Shown here: positions 1-7,387 of the stretch, in pieces
How the letters are laid out: each line of letters starts with the position of its first letter
Numbering within the stretch: position 1 is the first letter of the stretch
Source of the DNA: DAOVDI01 sp965373045
Lineage (GTDB): Bacteria; Acidobacteriota; Aminicenantia; Aminicenantales; Aminicenantaceae
DNA: 11,400 nucleotides
Assembly: GCA_965373045.1 (NCBI GenBank)
Contig: CBDVEQ010000077.1
Span: 1 to 11,400, forward strand
Direction: 5' to 3'
Translations under genes and position numbers: made by a program
Notes under the pieces: model-generated
Databases searched by the model: none
What the model was told of the DNA's origin: nothing
Seen by the model: the letters and a program-made list of their open reading frames with translations, nothing else

Positions 1-72
1 GTTGTCTTTATTTTAATCTACAGACGGTTTTTTTATAAACCAGACGATGAGAGCTTAAAATTATTTGCATAA
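1..72 (+). CDS. C-terminal tail of an unidentified upstream protein, probably membrane-anchored (partial)
   Basis: The first reading frame is open from base 1 to a TAA at 70-72 and encodes 23 residues. They begin with a short hydrophobic run (VVFILIY), then two arginines and a polar end (YKPDDESLKLFA). A hydrophobic segment followed by RR and a charged tail is typical of the cytoplasmic end of a membrane protein. The other two forward frames stop at about bases 16 and 38. The gene starts before the window, so its identity cannot be told. It could also be a chance open frame, since 23 codons is short. Confidence 0.4.
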   Translation, partial: VVFILIYRRFFYKPDDESLKLFA

Positions 73-199
73 GTTATTGTAAAAAAAAAACCACACGGCC
101 CCACTGGAAGGATCAAGCTGGCTTTTTTAAACCGATTTGCTCGATTTGGAGACAGTGAGTTTCAGAGCGTCGAATCGTAATTGTTAGTGGACTTTGATC
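73..199. other. Gene-free stretch upstream of radA, with a weak terminator-like A-tract/T-tract structure
   Basis: This 127-base stretch separates the upstream tail from radA. It contains a run of ten A (81-90) followed by CCA (91-93), then TGG (119-121), one C, and a run of six T (123-128). The A-tract plus CCA can pair with TGG plus the T-tract around a 25-base loop, with one bulged C. This could be a weak intrinsic terminator for the upstream gene, but the GC stem is only three pairs. A promoter for radA is expected between 129 and 199, but I see no convincing -35/-10 pair. Confidence 0.25.
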
Positions 200-1555
200 A
201 TGAAAATAAAAACAGTCTTTGTCTGCCAGAACTGCGGTTTTAATTCACCAAAATGGATGGGCCGTTGTCCGGGATGCAGTGAATGGAACACATTAGTAGA
301 AGAAAAAGAGGAGGCCGCGCCGGCAGAGATCTCTTTTCCTCCCTCAAAGCCAGTCCTTTATGAAAAGATCAAAGAGACTCAAAAAGAGAGAAGAAAAACC
401 GGAATTGAAGAATTAAACCAAGTGCTTGGGGGTGGAGTTGTCCCCGGCTCTTTAATATTGATCGGCGGAGAACCTGGCATTGGAAAATCCACATTGATTC
501 TCCAGGTCAGCCAGGGTTTTGCGGCCAAGGGGGAAAGGGTTCTTTATGTTTCCGGGGAAGAATCGCTTGAGCAGATAAAACTTCGCGGAGAGCGGCTGGG
601 GATCCGGAAGGGGGACCTTTATCTTCTCTCTGAGACCAGACTTGAGAAAATTATTACACAGGCGGAAGCCTTGAGGCCGCAGGTATTGGTCCTGGATTCT
701 GTACAAACGATTTTTTCAGCCGGACTTTCATCGGGCCCAGGTTCGATCAGCCAGGTGCGCGAGGTGACGAATCAGGTGTTTCGATACGCTAAAGTCCACG
801 CCGTTCCCACGTTTCTTATCGGTCATATCACCAAAGAAGGATCTCTTGCGGGCCCGAAATCTCTGGAGCATATAGTAGATGTTGTCCTGTATTTTGAAGG
901 GGAAAGAGACCACAGCCATAGAGTGCTCAGAGCCTTGAAGAACAGGTTTGGGCCTGTATCAGAGCTGGCTATTTTTGAGATGGGGGGCTCCGGTCTGAAG
1001 GTCATTGCCAATCCCTCGGCCTTTTTTTTACGAGAGCGACCCGCCAATGAGGCAGGGAGTGTTGTTGTTTGTACAATAAAGGGGTCCCGGCCGCTGATGG
1101 CGGAGATCCAGGCTTTGGTATCATCAACCCTGTTCTCAGGCAATCCCCGAAGAATGACTATTGGACTTGATCATTTTCGAACGGCTATGCTGCTTGCTAT
1201 TGTGGAAAAGAAACTGGGATTCAGTTTTGCCGGGGAAGATGTTTATCTGAATGTTGCAGGTGGATTGTCGATTGACGAACCGGCCGTGGATCTAGGGGCC
1301 ATTGCGGCTGTTGTGTCAAGCCTGAAAAGCAAAGCCATCCCTCCTGATGTGGCAGTTTTTGGGGAGGTCGGTTTAAGCGGGGAGATCCGTTCAGTAAGTC
1401 AGCCTCTTCTCAGAGCAAAGGAAGCTGCTTCTATGGGTTTTAAATCAGTCCTCCTTCCTGCGGGAAATCTGTCTCAGATGAAAAAAGGCCCCGTTTCAAT
1501 GATTGACTTGAAGGGGGTAAAAAGTATAAAAGAGGCATTAGATTATATTTTTTAA
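200..1555 (+). CDS. radA: DNA repair protein RadA (Sms), RecA-like branch-migration ATPase
   Basis: RadA is a cytoplasmic hexameric ATPase that promotes branch migration and processing of recombination intermediates. The protein (451 residues from ATG 200) has the full family layout. An N-terminal zinc finger has C9, C12, C23 and C26 (CQNC and CPGC). The Walker A loop is GGEPGIGKS at about 89-97, a Walker B-like VLVLDS follows, and the RadA signature KNRFG is at 247-251. The C-terminal third is the Lon-protease-like domain, ending near the usual family length of about 450-460. A TTG at 194 in the same frame would add two residues, but ATG 200 is preferred. Neither start has a clear Shine-Dalgarno sequence. 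It leads the block, with the PIN/TRAM gene 21 bases downstream, as in Firmicutes except that disA is missing between them. Confidence 0.97.
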   Translation: MKIKTVFVCQNCGFNSPKWMGRCPGCSEWNTLVEEKEEAAPAEISFPPSKPVLYEKIKETQKERRKTGIEELNQVLGGGVVPGSLILIGGEPGIGKSTLILQVSQGFAAKGERVLYVSGEESLEQIKLRGERLGIRKGDLYLLSETRLEKIITQAEALRPQVLVLDSVQTIFSAGLSSGPGSISQVREVTNQVFRYAKVHAVPTFLIGHITKEGSLAGPKSLEHIVDVVLYFEGERDHSHRVLRALKNRFGPVSELAIFEMGGSGLKVIANPSAFFLRERPANEAGSVVVCTIKGSRPLMAEIQALVSSTLFSGNPRRMTIGLDHFRTAMLLAIVEKKLGFSFAGEDVYLNVAGGLSIDEPAVDLGAIAAVVSSLKSKAIPPDVAVFGEVGLSGEIRSVSQPLLRAKEAASMGFKSVLLPAGNLSQMKKGPVSMIDLKGVKSIKEALDYIF

Positions 1556-1576
1556 TATTAATACAGGACTTATAAT

Positions 1577-2557
1577 ATGGGTGTTTTTATTTTTCGTTTT
1601 GTTGTTTTAACCTTTATTGCTCTTGGAGGATATTTTTTCCCGCCTTTCGCTCTGACCAGATATGCGGGGGCGGGGTTAGCCTTGGTTCTAAGCCTGATCA
1701 TTGTTTTCCTCGAAACCAGGATCCGCAAAAGCCAGTTCAAGATCATATGGGGATCGACCATTGGAACATTTGCCGGTGTTTTTCTTGGCTGGTTCCTGGG
1801 ATCGATTTACCAGACCATTACGGAAGACCGCGCAACCGAGATATTTTTCCGGATCTTTTTTCTTGTCATTATGCCCTATATCGGATTTTTGGTTGGCACC
1901 ATGAAGTTTGAATGGCTTGAACCCGGCTTTCTTCTCCGGTTTTTCAAAGAAAAAAGTGGTAGGAAGAGTTTTAAAGTCTTGGATACCAGCGTTATCATCG
2001 ATGGCCGTATTTCAGATATATGTGATGCATCCTTTGTCGAAGGGACATTGGTAGTGCCCCAGTTCATCCTGAAAGAGCTTCAGTTCATAGCGGATTCTTC
2101 AGACAGTATCAAGCGGCAGAGAGGACGCCGCGGACTGGATGTCCTTGATCATCTTCAGAAATCATCACAGGTGTCTGTTATCATCTCTGAGATGGATTTT
2201 CCTGAGGTCAAGGACGTGGATTCGAAATTGATCGAATTTGCAAAGCATATGGATGCAAAAATCATAACTAATGATTTTAACCTGAGCAAGGTCGCACAGC
2301 TTCAAGGAATTCCCATTCTTAATATCAATGAACTGGCTAACGTACTGAGGCCAATAGTTCTCCCGGGTGAATCCATGAAGGTTTTTGTTCTTAAAGAAGG
2401 AAAAGAGAAAGACCAGGGAGTGGCGTATCTGGACGATGGGACCATGGTCGTTATTGATAACTCCAGGAAAATGATCGGGCAGACTATTGATGTGACTGTG
2501 ACTTCTGTACTTCAAACGACCGTAGGAAAAATGATATTCGGTCAGTATAACGAATAA
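1577..2557 (+). CDS. YacL-type integral membrane protein with PIN and TRAM domains
   Basis: This 326-residue protein belongs to the YacL family, in which a membrane anchor is joined to a PIN nuclease-fold domain and an RNA-binding TRAM domain. Four hydrophobic segments cover roughly residues 1-20, 29-48, 55-78 and 91-111. The PIN domain follows from about residue 133 with LDTSVIIDGR (D136, D142), then a conserved Glu in LKELQ, and the late acidic pair in IITNDFNL. The TRAM domain fills the last 65 or so residues, starting near VLPGESMKV. PIN domains usually act as Mg-dependent RNases, but the physiological role of YacL proteins is poorly known. An AGGA at 1565-1568 lies 8 bases before the ATG. 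Its place between radA and ispD is the classic yacL position in Bacillus and relatives. Confidence 0.92.
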   Translation: MGVFIFRFVVLTFIALGGYFFPPFALTRYAGAGLALVLSLIIVFLETRIRKSQFKIIWGSTIGTFAGVFLGWFLGSIYQTITEDRATEIFFRIFFLVIMPYIGFLVGTMKFEWLEPGFLLRFFKEKSGRKSFKVLDTSVIIDGRISDICDASFVEGTLVVPQFILKELQFIADSSDSIKRQRGRRGLDVLDHLQKSSQVSVIISEMDFPEVKDVDSKLIEFAKHMDAKIITNDFNLSKVAQLQGIPILNINELANVLRPIVLPGESMKVFVLKEGKEKDQGVAYLDDGTMVVIDNSRKMIGQTIDVTVTSVLQTTVGKMIFGQYNE

Positions 2558-2562
2558 TCCTT

Positions 2563-3228
2563 ATGAACAAGGCAAACGTGATAGTCGTCGCTGCCGGAGA
2601 AGGACAGCGGTTCGGTTCCACCAAACAGACAGCCGCTCTTAAAGGGAAAACTGTTTTAGAGTGGTGCCTGGAGACTTTTGAACAAAGCAGGAGTATCAAC
2701 CAGGTCATTCTTGTGCTGCGCAGGGATATGCGAGGTGATTTCTTCAAGACACAGTTTTCAAAGATTTCGGATATTGTTGTTGGGGGGGAGAAACGCCAGG
2801 ATTCCGTAACTGCGGGTTTTCAGAAAATTGAGCCAGGCGGAGCAGAGATCGTTCTTGTACACGATGGAGTCAGACCCCTTATCGGTGAAGATTTGATCAT
2901 TCGTGTTATTGAAGCGGCAGAAAAGTTCGGTGCCGCAGTCCCGGCGATTCCGATAAGGGACACGGTAAAAAGGAGCGATGGTCGCTGGATCCTCCAGACA
3001 GAAGACCGGTCAATGCTTTATAGAACGCAAACCCCGCAGGGATTTCAATTTGAGATTCTGGAGAAGGCCCTTAGGGCCGCGAAAGAACTAAACCTGGATG
3101 GAACAGATGAGGCTTCCCTCGTAGAAAACATGGGAATTCAGGTCTCTCTTGTTCCCGGAGATCCTGAAAATATTAAAATAACCACTCCCCTGGATTTGAA
3201 AATTATAGAGGCGCTCCTTGAAAATTAG
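2563..3228 (+). CDS. ispD: 2-C-methyl-D-erythritol 4-phosphate cytidylyltransferase
   Basis: IspD transfers CMP from CTP to methylerythritol phosphate, the third step of the MEP isoprenoid pathway. At 221 residues it has normal family length. The CTP-binding loop is AAGEGQRFGSTKQ at residues 10-22. VHDGVRPL (D101, R104) matches the metal-binding Asp and Arg of the family. TPQGF, GTDEAS and ENIKITTPLDL (K205) are the later active-site blocks. The residue before the conserved KQ is Thr20 rather than the usual Pro, a mild variation. The gene starts only 5 bases after the PIN/TRAM stop and has no clear Shine-Dalgarno sequence, so translational coupling is likely. Its 3' end overlaps ispF by 11 bases. 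Confidence 0.96.
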   Translation: MNKANVIVVAAGEGQRFGSTKQTAALKGKTVLEWCLETFEQSRSINQVILVLRRDMRGDFFKTQFSKISDIVVGGEKRQDSVTAGFQKIEPGGAEIVLVHDGVRPLIGEDLIIRVIEAAEKFGAAVPAIPIRDTVKRSDGRWILQTEDRSMLYRTQTPQGFQFEILEKALRAAKELNLDGTDEASLVENMGIQVSLVPGDPENIKITTPLDLKIIEALLEN

Positions 3229-3703
3229 AGTCGGATTTGGATATGATATCCACCGTTTAGAGGAGGGCAAACGCCTTTTTCTGGGAGGGATGGAGATCCC
3301 CTTCAGCAAAGGACTTGCAGGGCATTCAGATGGAGACTGCCTGATACATTCGATCATCGATGCCCTTCTTGGAGCGTTGGGAGAAAAGGATATCGGACAG
3401 CAGTTTCCGGACACAGATGATGAATATCTCAATATTCGCAGTACCATACTGCTTAAAAAGGTTGCAATAATGCTGAACGATCGGGGGGCGGAAGTTTTAA
3501 ATATCGACTCTGTTATTATTGCAGAGCAGCCGAAACTCAACACAGTCATCCCTGAGATGAAAAAGCATTTATGCGATATCCTTAATATAAACAGGGCGTC
3601 CCTGGGGATCAAAGCCAAGACAAACGAAGGACTGGATGCAACTGGCAGAGGGGAGGCGGTTGCTGCATACGTCACAGTACTCATTAAGATGGACGAAGAA
3701 TAA
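3218..3703 (+). CDS. ispF: 2-C-methyl-D-erythritol 2,4-cyclodiphosphate synthase
   Basis: IspF is a homotrimer that cyclises the CDP-ME phosphate intermediate with release of CMP, two steps after IspD in the MEP pathway. The 161-residue product carries the metal ligands D10, H12 (GYDIH) and H44 in AGHSDGDCLIH, the FPDTDDEY block, and the C-terminal KAKTNEGLDATGRGE signature. The start is TTG at 3218, inside the end of ispD. It is supported by AGAGG at 3206-3210 seven bases upstream, and because the protein then begins MKIRVGFGYDIH, the normal family N-terminus. There is no ATG before the DxH metal site. Expression is probably coupled to ispD. The separate ispD and ispF reading frames overlap rather than being fused as in some proteobacteria. 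Confidence 0.96.
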   Translation: MKIRVGFGYDIHRLEEGKRLFLGGMEIPFSKGLAGHSDGDCLIHSIIDALLGALGEKDIGQQFPDTDDEYLNIRSTILLKKVAIMLNDRGAEVLNIDSVIIAEQPKLNTVIPEMKKHLCDILNINRASLGIKAKTNEGLDATGRGEAVAAYVTVLIKMDEE

Positions 3704-3704
3704 C

Positions 3705-5207
3705 ATGGATAATATAAGAGTTCGGTTTGCTCCGAGTCCAACAGGATTTCTTCATGTTGGAAACGTACGGACGGCCTTGTTCAACTGGCTGTTTGCCCGC
3801 CATAATGGAGGGGCTTATATCCTGAGGATTGAAGATACGGATGAAGAGCGGTCCACAGGAGAATATGAAAAAAAGCTGATCGAAGACCTGAAATGGTTGG
3901 CCCTGGAATGGGATGAGGGCCCTGTCAAAGGTGGCGGTTCAGGTCCCTACAGGCAGTCACAAAGGCTGAACACTTATCAATCTTTTACAGAAAAACTCCT
4001 TGAGGAGGGGAAAGCCTATTACTGCTTCTGTTCTATAGAAGAATTGGAAAAAGAAAAAAAACAGGCGGTTTCTAGAGGGGAGATGCCGGTTTATAGCGGA
4101 AAATGCCGCATGATTTCTTTGGAGGAAGCCAAAAAAAGGATATGTGCTGGAGAACAGGGTGTGGTCCGGTTGAAAACTCCAGGAAAAGGGGAGATTAGTT
4201 TTGAAGATCTTGTACGAGGCCGCGTCTGTTTTAACCTGAAATATCAGGGAGACACGGTTCTGATCCGTTCCAGTGGTTTGCCTGCCTACAACTATGCAGT
4301 GGTTATCGATGATTCTCTGATGAAAATTACACATGTGATCAGGGGAGAAGATCACCTTTCTAATATGCCGCGTCAGCTTTTAACATACGAGGCCCTGTCT
4401 TTTCCTCCTCCGAAATTTGCCCATCTATCCATGGTTATGGGAAAGGACAACACCCGTTTGAGTAAAAGACACGGGGCGACCTCTGTAGACCAGTTCAAAA
4501 CAGATGGAATACTGTCTGCTGCCTTGATCAACTACCTCGCCCTTCTTGGATGGGCCCCTTCTGATGGAAGTGAAGTCTTGAACCTGGAGGACCTGGTCAG
4601 GCAGTTTGACATAGTAAAAGTCAGTAAATCCGCAGCCATATTTGATTATGATAAACTTTACTGGTTGAACAGGCAGCACATGAGAAAATTGGTTCCTTCA
4701 GAGCAGGCAAAGCAGTCCTATCCCTATCTATATAAGGCAGGATTGATGCCGGAAGAACAGGACATGTCGGGGAACCATTGGGAATGGCTGGAAAAAGCGA
4801 TGGAATACTTTATTGAGAAAGTCGATCGCTTTTCCGACCTGCCGAAGCATTTTAATGCCCTGTTTGAATTTTCCCTTGATGAACTGGATGTAGAGGCACA
4901 GGAAATACTGAACTCAGAATGTGCTGGCAAGGTGTTGAAATCTATTGCTGATAAGATAAAAAAAATCATGTTTCTCGATTTTGATAAATACGCAGAGCTG
5001 ACTAAAGAGATAAAAGTGGAAACCGGATGTAAGGGTAAAGACCTTTTTCGCCCCCTGCGTGTTGCCCTGACCACAAAGACCTCAGGACTTGATCTGGATA
5101 AATTTATTCCGCTTGTGGAGGAAGGCGCCCGGTTGGTGTTTCCCAAACCAATGTTGAACTGTGCCCTGCGCATCACCAAGGTCATTGGTCATATTAAATT
5201 AAAATAA
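3705..5207 (+). CDS. gltX: Glutamyl-tRNA synthetase (class I), zinc-binding type
   Basis: GluRS charges tRNA-Glu with glutamate in the cytoplasm, feeding translation and, in many bacteria, tetrapyrrole synthesis and the transamidation route to Gln-tRNA. From ATG 3705 the product is 500 residues, close to the usual size. The class I signature is FLHVGN at 15-20 (HVGN instead of the commoner HIGN) and the KMSKS equivalent is RLSKR at 251-255. C107, C109, Y130 and C134 reproduce exactly the spacing of the zinc ligands in Escherichia coli GluRS (98, 100, 121, 125), so a zinc site is likely. The C-terminal third is the helical anticodon-binding part. The same frame is open upstream to 3636 inside ispF, but homology begins at MDNIRVRFAPSPTG, one base after the ispF stop. 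A weak GAAGAA lies ahead of the ATG. Confidence 0.96.
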   Translation: MDNIRVRFAPSPTGFLHVGNVRTALFNWLFARHNGGAYILRIEDTDEERSTGEYEKKLIEDLKWLALEWDEGPVKGGGSGPYRQSQRLNTYQSFTEKLLEEGKAYYCFCSIEELEKEKKQAVSRGEMPVYSGKCRMISLEEAKKRICAGEQGVVRLKTPGKGEISFEDLVRGRVCFNLKYQGDTVLIRSSGLPAYNYAVVIDDSLMKITHVIRGEDHLSNMPRQLLTYEALSFPPPKFAHLSMVMGKDNTRLSKRHGATSVDQFKTDGILSAALINYLALLGWAPSDGSEVLNLEDLVRQFDIVKVSKSAAIFDYDKLYWLNRQHMRKLVPSEQAKQSYPYLYKAGLMPEEQDMSGNHWEWLEKAMEYFIEKVDRFSDLPKHFNALFEFSLDELDVEAQEILNSECAGKVLKSIADKIKKIMFLDFDKYAELTKEIKVETGCKGKDLFRPLRVALTTKTSGLDLDKFIPLVEEGARLVFPKPMLNCALRITKVIGHIKLK

Positions 5208-5224
5208 GCCCTGGAAGGAAGTCT

Positions 5225-5950
5225 ATGCCTAAAATCGGCCGGCTCAATCCGATAATAGAGGCCTTGAAATCTTCGCCAAAGAAGATTCATAAGATCTCTA
5301 TCCAGAATCAGACAGGAAGATCCAAATTGGATGATATTGCCAGGTTAGCCAGGGAAAAAGGAGTTCCTTTTGTCTATGTTCCAAAAAAGCATCTTGACAG
5401 AATAGATCCCACACATCAGGGCGCAATTGCACGGCTTTCTCTGAAGCCGTTTGCCTCTCTTTCCACTATCCTGGAGCAGAAGAAAAACCTGTTCCTGGTT
5501 CTTCTGGATGAGATTTCCGATCCACAAAATCTGGGCGCTGTTATCAGGACAGCCGAAGCCGGGGGGGTCGATGGAATCATCCTTCCTGAAAGACGGACGG
5601 CCGGCTTAACCGAGGCGGTGCTGCGGGTATCAGCCGGGGCGGCCGAACACCTTCCCATAGTCCGTGTCAAAAACCTGGCAAGGGCTATGGATGAGCTCAG
5701 AGAAAAAGGGATTTGGCTCATCGGTGCGGAAGGAGGAGGTGAGGACTTGTGGTATGATTTTGATTATACTTCATCGGTAGGACTGGTTTTCGGCTCGGAG
5801 GGCAGAGGGATTCGTCCTCTTATCAGAAAAAAATGTGACAGGGTCCTGTCTTTGCCTTTGTATGGACAACTAAATTCTCTGAATGTCGCCTCCGCAGCAT
5901 CGATTTTTATCTATGAGGTTGTCAGGCAAAGAAATAAAAATCACGAGTAA
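5225..5950 (+). CDS. rlmB: SpoU/TrmH-family RNA 2'-O-methyltransferase, probably 23S rRNA (guanosine-2'-O)-methyltransferase RlmB
   Basis: The SPOUT methyltransferase uses S-adenosylmethionine to methylate a ribose 2'-OH. RlmB modifies G2251 of 23S rRNA in Escherichia coli. The 241 residues show an N-terminal substrate-binding domain starting GRLNPIIEAL, then the three SpoU motifs: motif 1 LDEISDPQNLGAVIRTAE (D95 to about 111), motif 2 VFGSEGRGIRP near 188-198 and motif 3 LPLYGQLNSLNVASAAS (N217, N220). The knot fold and SAM site are therefore complete. A strong AAGGAAG (5215-5221) precedes ATG 5225. It follows gltX by 17 bases, as in the Bacillus cluster, where cysE, cysS and mrnC lie between. 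Other TrmH-like 2'-O-methyltransferases share these motifs, so the exact target nucleotide is inferred. Confidence 0.9.
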   Translation: MPKIGRLNPIIEALKSSPKKIHKISIQNQTGRSKLDDIARLAREKGVPFVYVPKKHLDRIDPTHQGAIARLSLKPFASLSTILEQKKNLFLVLLDEISDPQNLGAVIRTAEAGGVDGIILPERRTAGLTEAVLRVSAGAAEHLPIVRVKNLARAMDELREKGIWLIGAEGGGEDLWYDFDYTSSVGLVFGSEGRGIRPLIRKKCDRVLSLPLYGQLNSLNVASAASIFIYEVVRQRNKNHE

Positions 5951-6000
5951 AAAATGAATAAAATAATGATTCTGTCCGTAGTAAAGAAGAGAGAATTACT

Positions 6001-6600
6001 ATGGCGGAAGAAACGATATTCACTCAGGAACTTATCCTGCAAAAAAAACAGGCTCCTATGACTGATCTGAACCGCCTTTCCGAAAAAGAACTGTTTGAAC
6101 AAGTCCGGAAAGGCAATAAAGATGCCTTCCGGGTTATAGTAACCCGGCATATGAAACCGGCATATTATGTAGCCCTGGGATTTTTACGCAATCACCAGGA
6201 TGCCCTGGATGTATCTCAGGATGCTTTTATCAGAGCCTACCGGAAAAGGAAAAGCTTCGATCCGCAGAGGCCGTTTTTTCCGTGGTTTTATAGACTCTTA
6301 AGAAATCTTTGCCTTGACTATGTCAAAAAATACCGGCGGCGAGATAAGACCTCTCTGGACGAGAACAGGATCCTTAATGAAAAAGAAGAGGATTTTGAAT
6401 TGAAAAGGACAATGTGGAAAGGGATTGACGAGTTGCCGTTTGAGCACAGAGAAATTATTATTCTGCGTTATTTTCGACAAATGTCCTATCAGGAGATAGC
6501 TGAAATGGTCGGAAAGCCAATTGGCACAGTGATGTCATCACTGTTTTATGCCAAGAAAAAACTCAGGGATATCATTAAAAAATATATGGATTTGGAATAG
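6001..6600 (+). CDS. ECF-type (sigma-70 family) RNA polymerase sigma factor
   Basis: The 199-residue protein has only sigma regions 2 and 4, the arrangement of extracytoplasmic-function sigma factors. Region 2 spans about residues 30-105 with NHQDALDVSQDAFIRAYR (core binding) and FPWFYRLLRNLCLDYVKK (-10 recognition). Region 4 spans about 140-190 with LPFEHREIIILRYFRQMS, then YQEIAEMVGKPIGTVMSS, the -35-binding helix-turn-helix. The start is ATG 6001, with AAGAGAG 8-14 bases upstream. ATG 6058 is an alternative that would drop a non-conserved 19-residue leader. The next gene is a zinc-finger anti-sigma factor, which fits the ECF class. It sits directly after rlmB, where Bacillus carries sigH. 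No ECF-type autoregulatory promoter could be recognised in the 50-base gap. Confidence 0.93.
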   Translation: MAEETIFTQELILQKKQAPMTDLNRLSEKELFEQVRKGNKDAFRVIVTRHMKPAYYVALGFLRNHQDALDVSQDAFIRAYRKRKSFDPQRPFFPWFYRLLRNLCLDYVKKYRRRDKTSLDENRILNEKEEDFELKRTMWKGIDELPFEHREIIILRYFRQMSYQEIAEMVGKPIGTVMSSLFYAKKKLRDIIKKYMDLE

Positions 6601-6606
6601 AACGAT

Positions 6607-6616
6607 GACGGGGTGA
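6607..6616 (+). promoter_or_regulatory. Shine-Dalgarno sequence that decides the anti-sigma start
   Basis: GGGGTGA at 6610-6616 is a good ribosome-binding site ending 5 bases before ATG 6622. A GTG at 6613 in the same frame lies inside this sequence and so is unlikely to be the real start. Confidence 0.65.
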
Positions 6617-6621
6617 TTTTT

Positions 6622-7068
6622 ATGAATCATGATAAGATAAAAGAACTCATTCTGCTTTACCATGATGGTGAATTAGGGGAAAAAGACAAAAAAGAGGTCA
6701 AAGAGCACATTGCTCACTGTCCTGAGTGTCAAAAAGAGTTTGAAGAAATGAAAAAACTTGAGGAGGTTATGGGAAACATGGAATTGAAAAAACCGGGCAA
6801 AGAAGTCTGGGAAGTCTATTGGGCCTCGATTTATAACAGGCTTGAGAGGAAAGCCGGCTGGATTCTGATGTCGATCGGTGGTATGATTCTTCTCTTTTAC
6901 GGCGGGTACAAATTTGTGGAAGGCATTATCCAGGATCCGGCTATCTCTCTTTTTCTGAAAGTCGGTATTCTGGCTTTTTTAGCAGGAGCAGTGGTGATGC
7001 TGGTTTCGCAAATAAAGGAGCAGATTTTTGTTTACAAGAGAGAGCGGTATAAGGAGATAGAGAAATGA
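6622..7068 (+). CDS. Zinc-finger (zf-HC2/ZAS) transmembrane anti-sigma factor
   Basis: The 148-residue protein is very likely the membrane anti-sigma factor that sequesters the sigma factor encoded 21 bases upstream. The N-terminus contains the ZAS signature H29-x3-C33-x2-C36 (HIAHCPEC), preceded by LILLYHDGELGEKD, typical of the helix packing against sigma. Two hydrophobic segments follow at about 79-99 and 110-128, joined by a very short loop (EGIIQDPA). The C-terminus is a charged tail (KEQIFVYKRERYKEIEK), so both termini are probably cytoplasmic with almost nothing exposed outside. This differs from the usual single-helix anti-sigma with a large periplasmic sensor domain, so the signal may be read in the membrane or by a partner. 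The stop overlaps the next start (ATGA). Confidence 0.88.
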   Translation: MNHDKIKELILLYHDGELGEKDKKEVKEHIAHCPECQKEFEEMKKLEEVMGNMELKKPGKEVWEVYWASIYNRLERKAGWILMSIGGMILLFYGGYKFVEGIIQDPAISLFLKVGILAFLAGAVVMLVSQIKEQIFVYKRERYKEIEK

Positions 7069-7379
7069 TTATAGTCAACACAGATATTATTCACGGGAAA
7101 AAAGTTGTTAAAGTGATTGGACTGGTAAAAGGGAACACAATCCGGGCAAGGCATTTGGGAAGAGATATTGCAGCAGGCCTGAAAAATTTAGTCGGCGGTG
7201 AGATCCGGGATTATACAAAAATGATGGCAGAGTCCCGCGAGCAGGCCCTGGACCGCATGATTGAAGAAGCGGAATCCATGGGGGCAAATGCAATTATCAC
7301 TGTCCGATTCTCAACCTCGATGATCATGCAGTCAGCTTCAGAAATTCTGGCCTATGGAACAGCCGTCATCATCGAATAA
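7065..7379 (+). CDS. YbjQ/UPF0145 family protein
   Basis: The 104-residue protein matches the small YbjQ family (often labelled putative heavy-metal-binding domain), whose members form oligomers. Recognised blocks are VIGLVKGNTIRARHLGRDI near residues 16-34, LKNLVGGEIRDYTKMMAESREQAL at about 39-62 and MGANAIITVRFSTS at about 72-85. Cysteine is absent, so metal binding by thiols is not supported. The ATG overlaps the anti-sigma stop by four bases, which implies translational coupling and suggests a role linked to that regulatory pair. The cellular function of the family is not established. An inverted repeat ATCGA/TCGAT (7371-7385) frames the stop codon. Confidence 0.88.
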   Translation: MIIVNTDIIHGKKVVKVIGLVKGNTIRARHLGRDIAAGLKNLVGGEIRDYTKMMAESREQALDRMIEEAESMGANAIITVRFSTSMIMQSASEILAYGTAVIIE

Positions 7380-7387
7380 CTCGATCT

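Noticed and set aside
129..199. Sigma-70 promoter for radA
   Set aside because: TTGGAG near 146 and AT-rich patches near 176-181 are too far apart (24 bases) to form a convincing -35/-10 pair.
1571..1576. TATAAT directly before the PIN/TRAM start codon
   Set aside because: It abuts the ATG at 1577, so transcription would start inside the gene, and the Shine-Dalgarno AGGA lies upstream of it; judged a coincidence in AT-rich spacer.
3636..3704. Upstream extension of gltX into ispF
   Set aside because: The frame is open, but the residues match no GluRS N-terminus, and family homology starts at ATG 3705 just after the ispF stop.
3088..3741. Long minus-strand open frame (217 codons) opposite ispD/ispF
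   Set aside because: It lies fully across two well-supported plus-strand genes, has low-complexity Ser/Pro-rich translation with no family motif, and no ribosome-binding site; it is a shadow frame.
5948..5999. Small open frame from ATG 5954 between rlmB and the sigma gene
   Set aside because: It runs out of frame into the sigma gene, has no ribosome-binding site, and its translation is only a basic run without similarity to anything recognised.
5868..6000. ECF-type autoregulatory promoter ahead of the sigma factor
   Set aside because: Patches such as GGACAAC and TGTCCG occur, but no pair with proper spacing and consensus could be defended.
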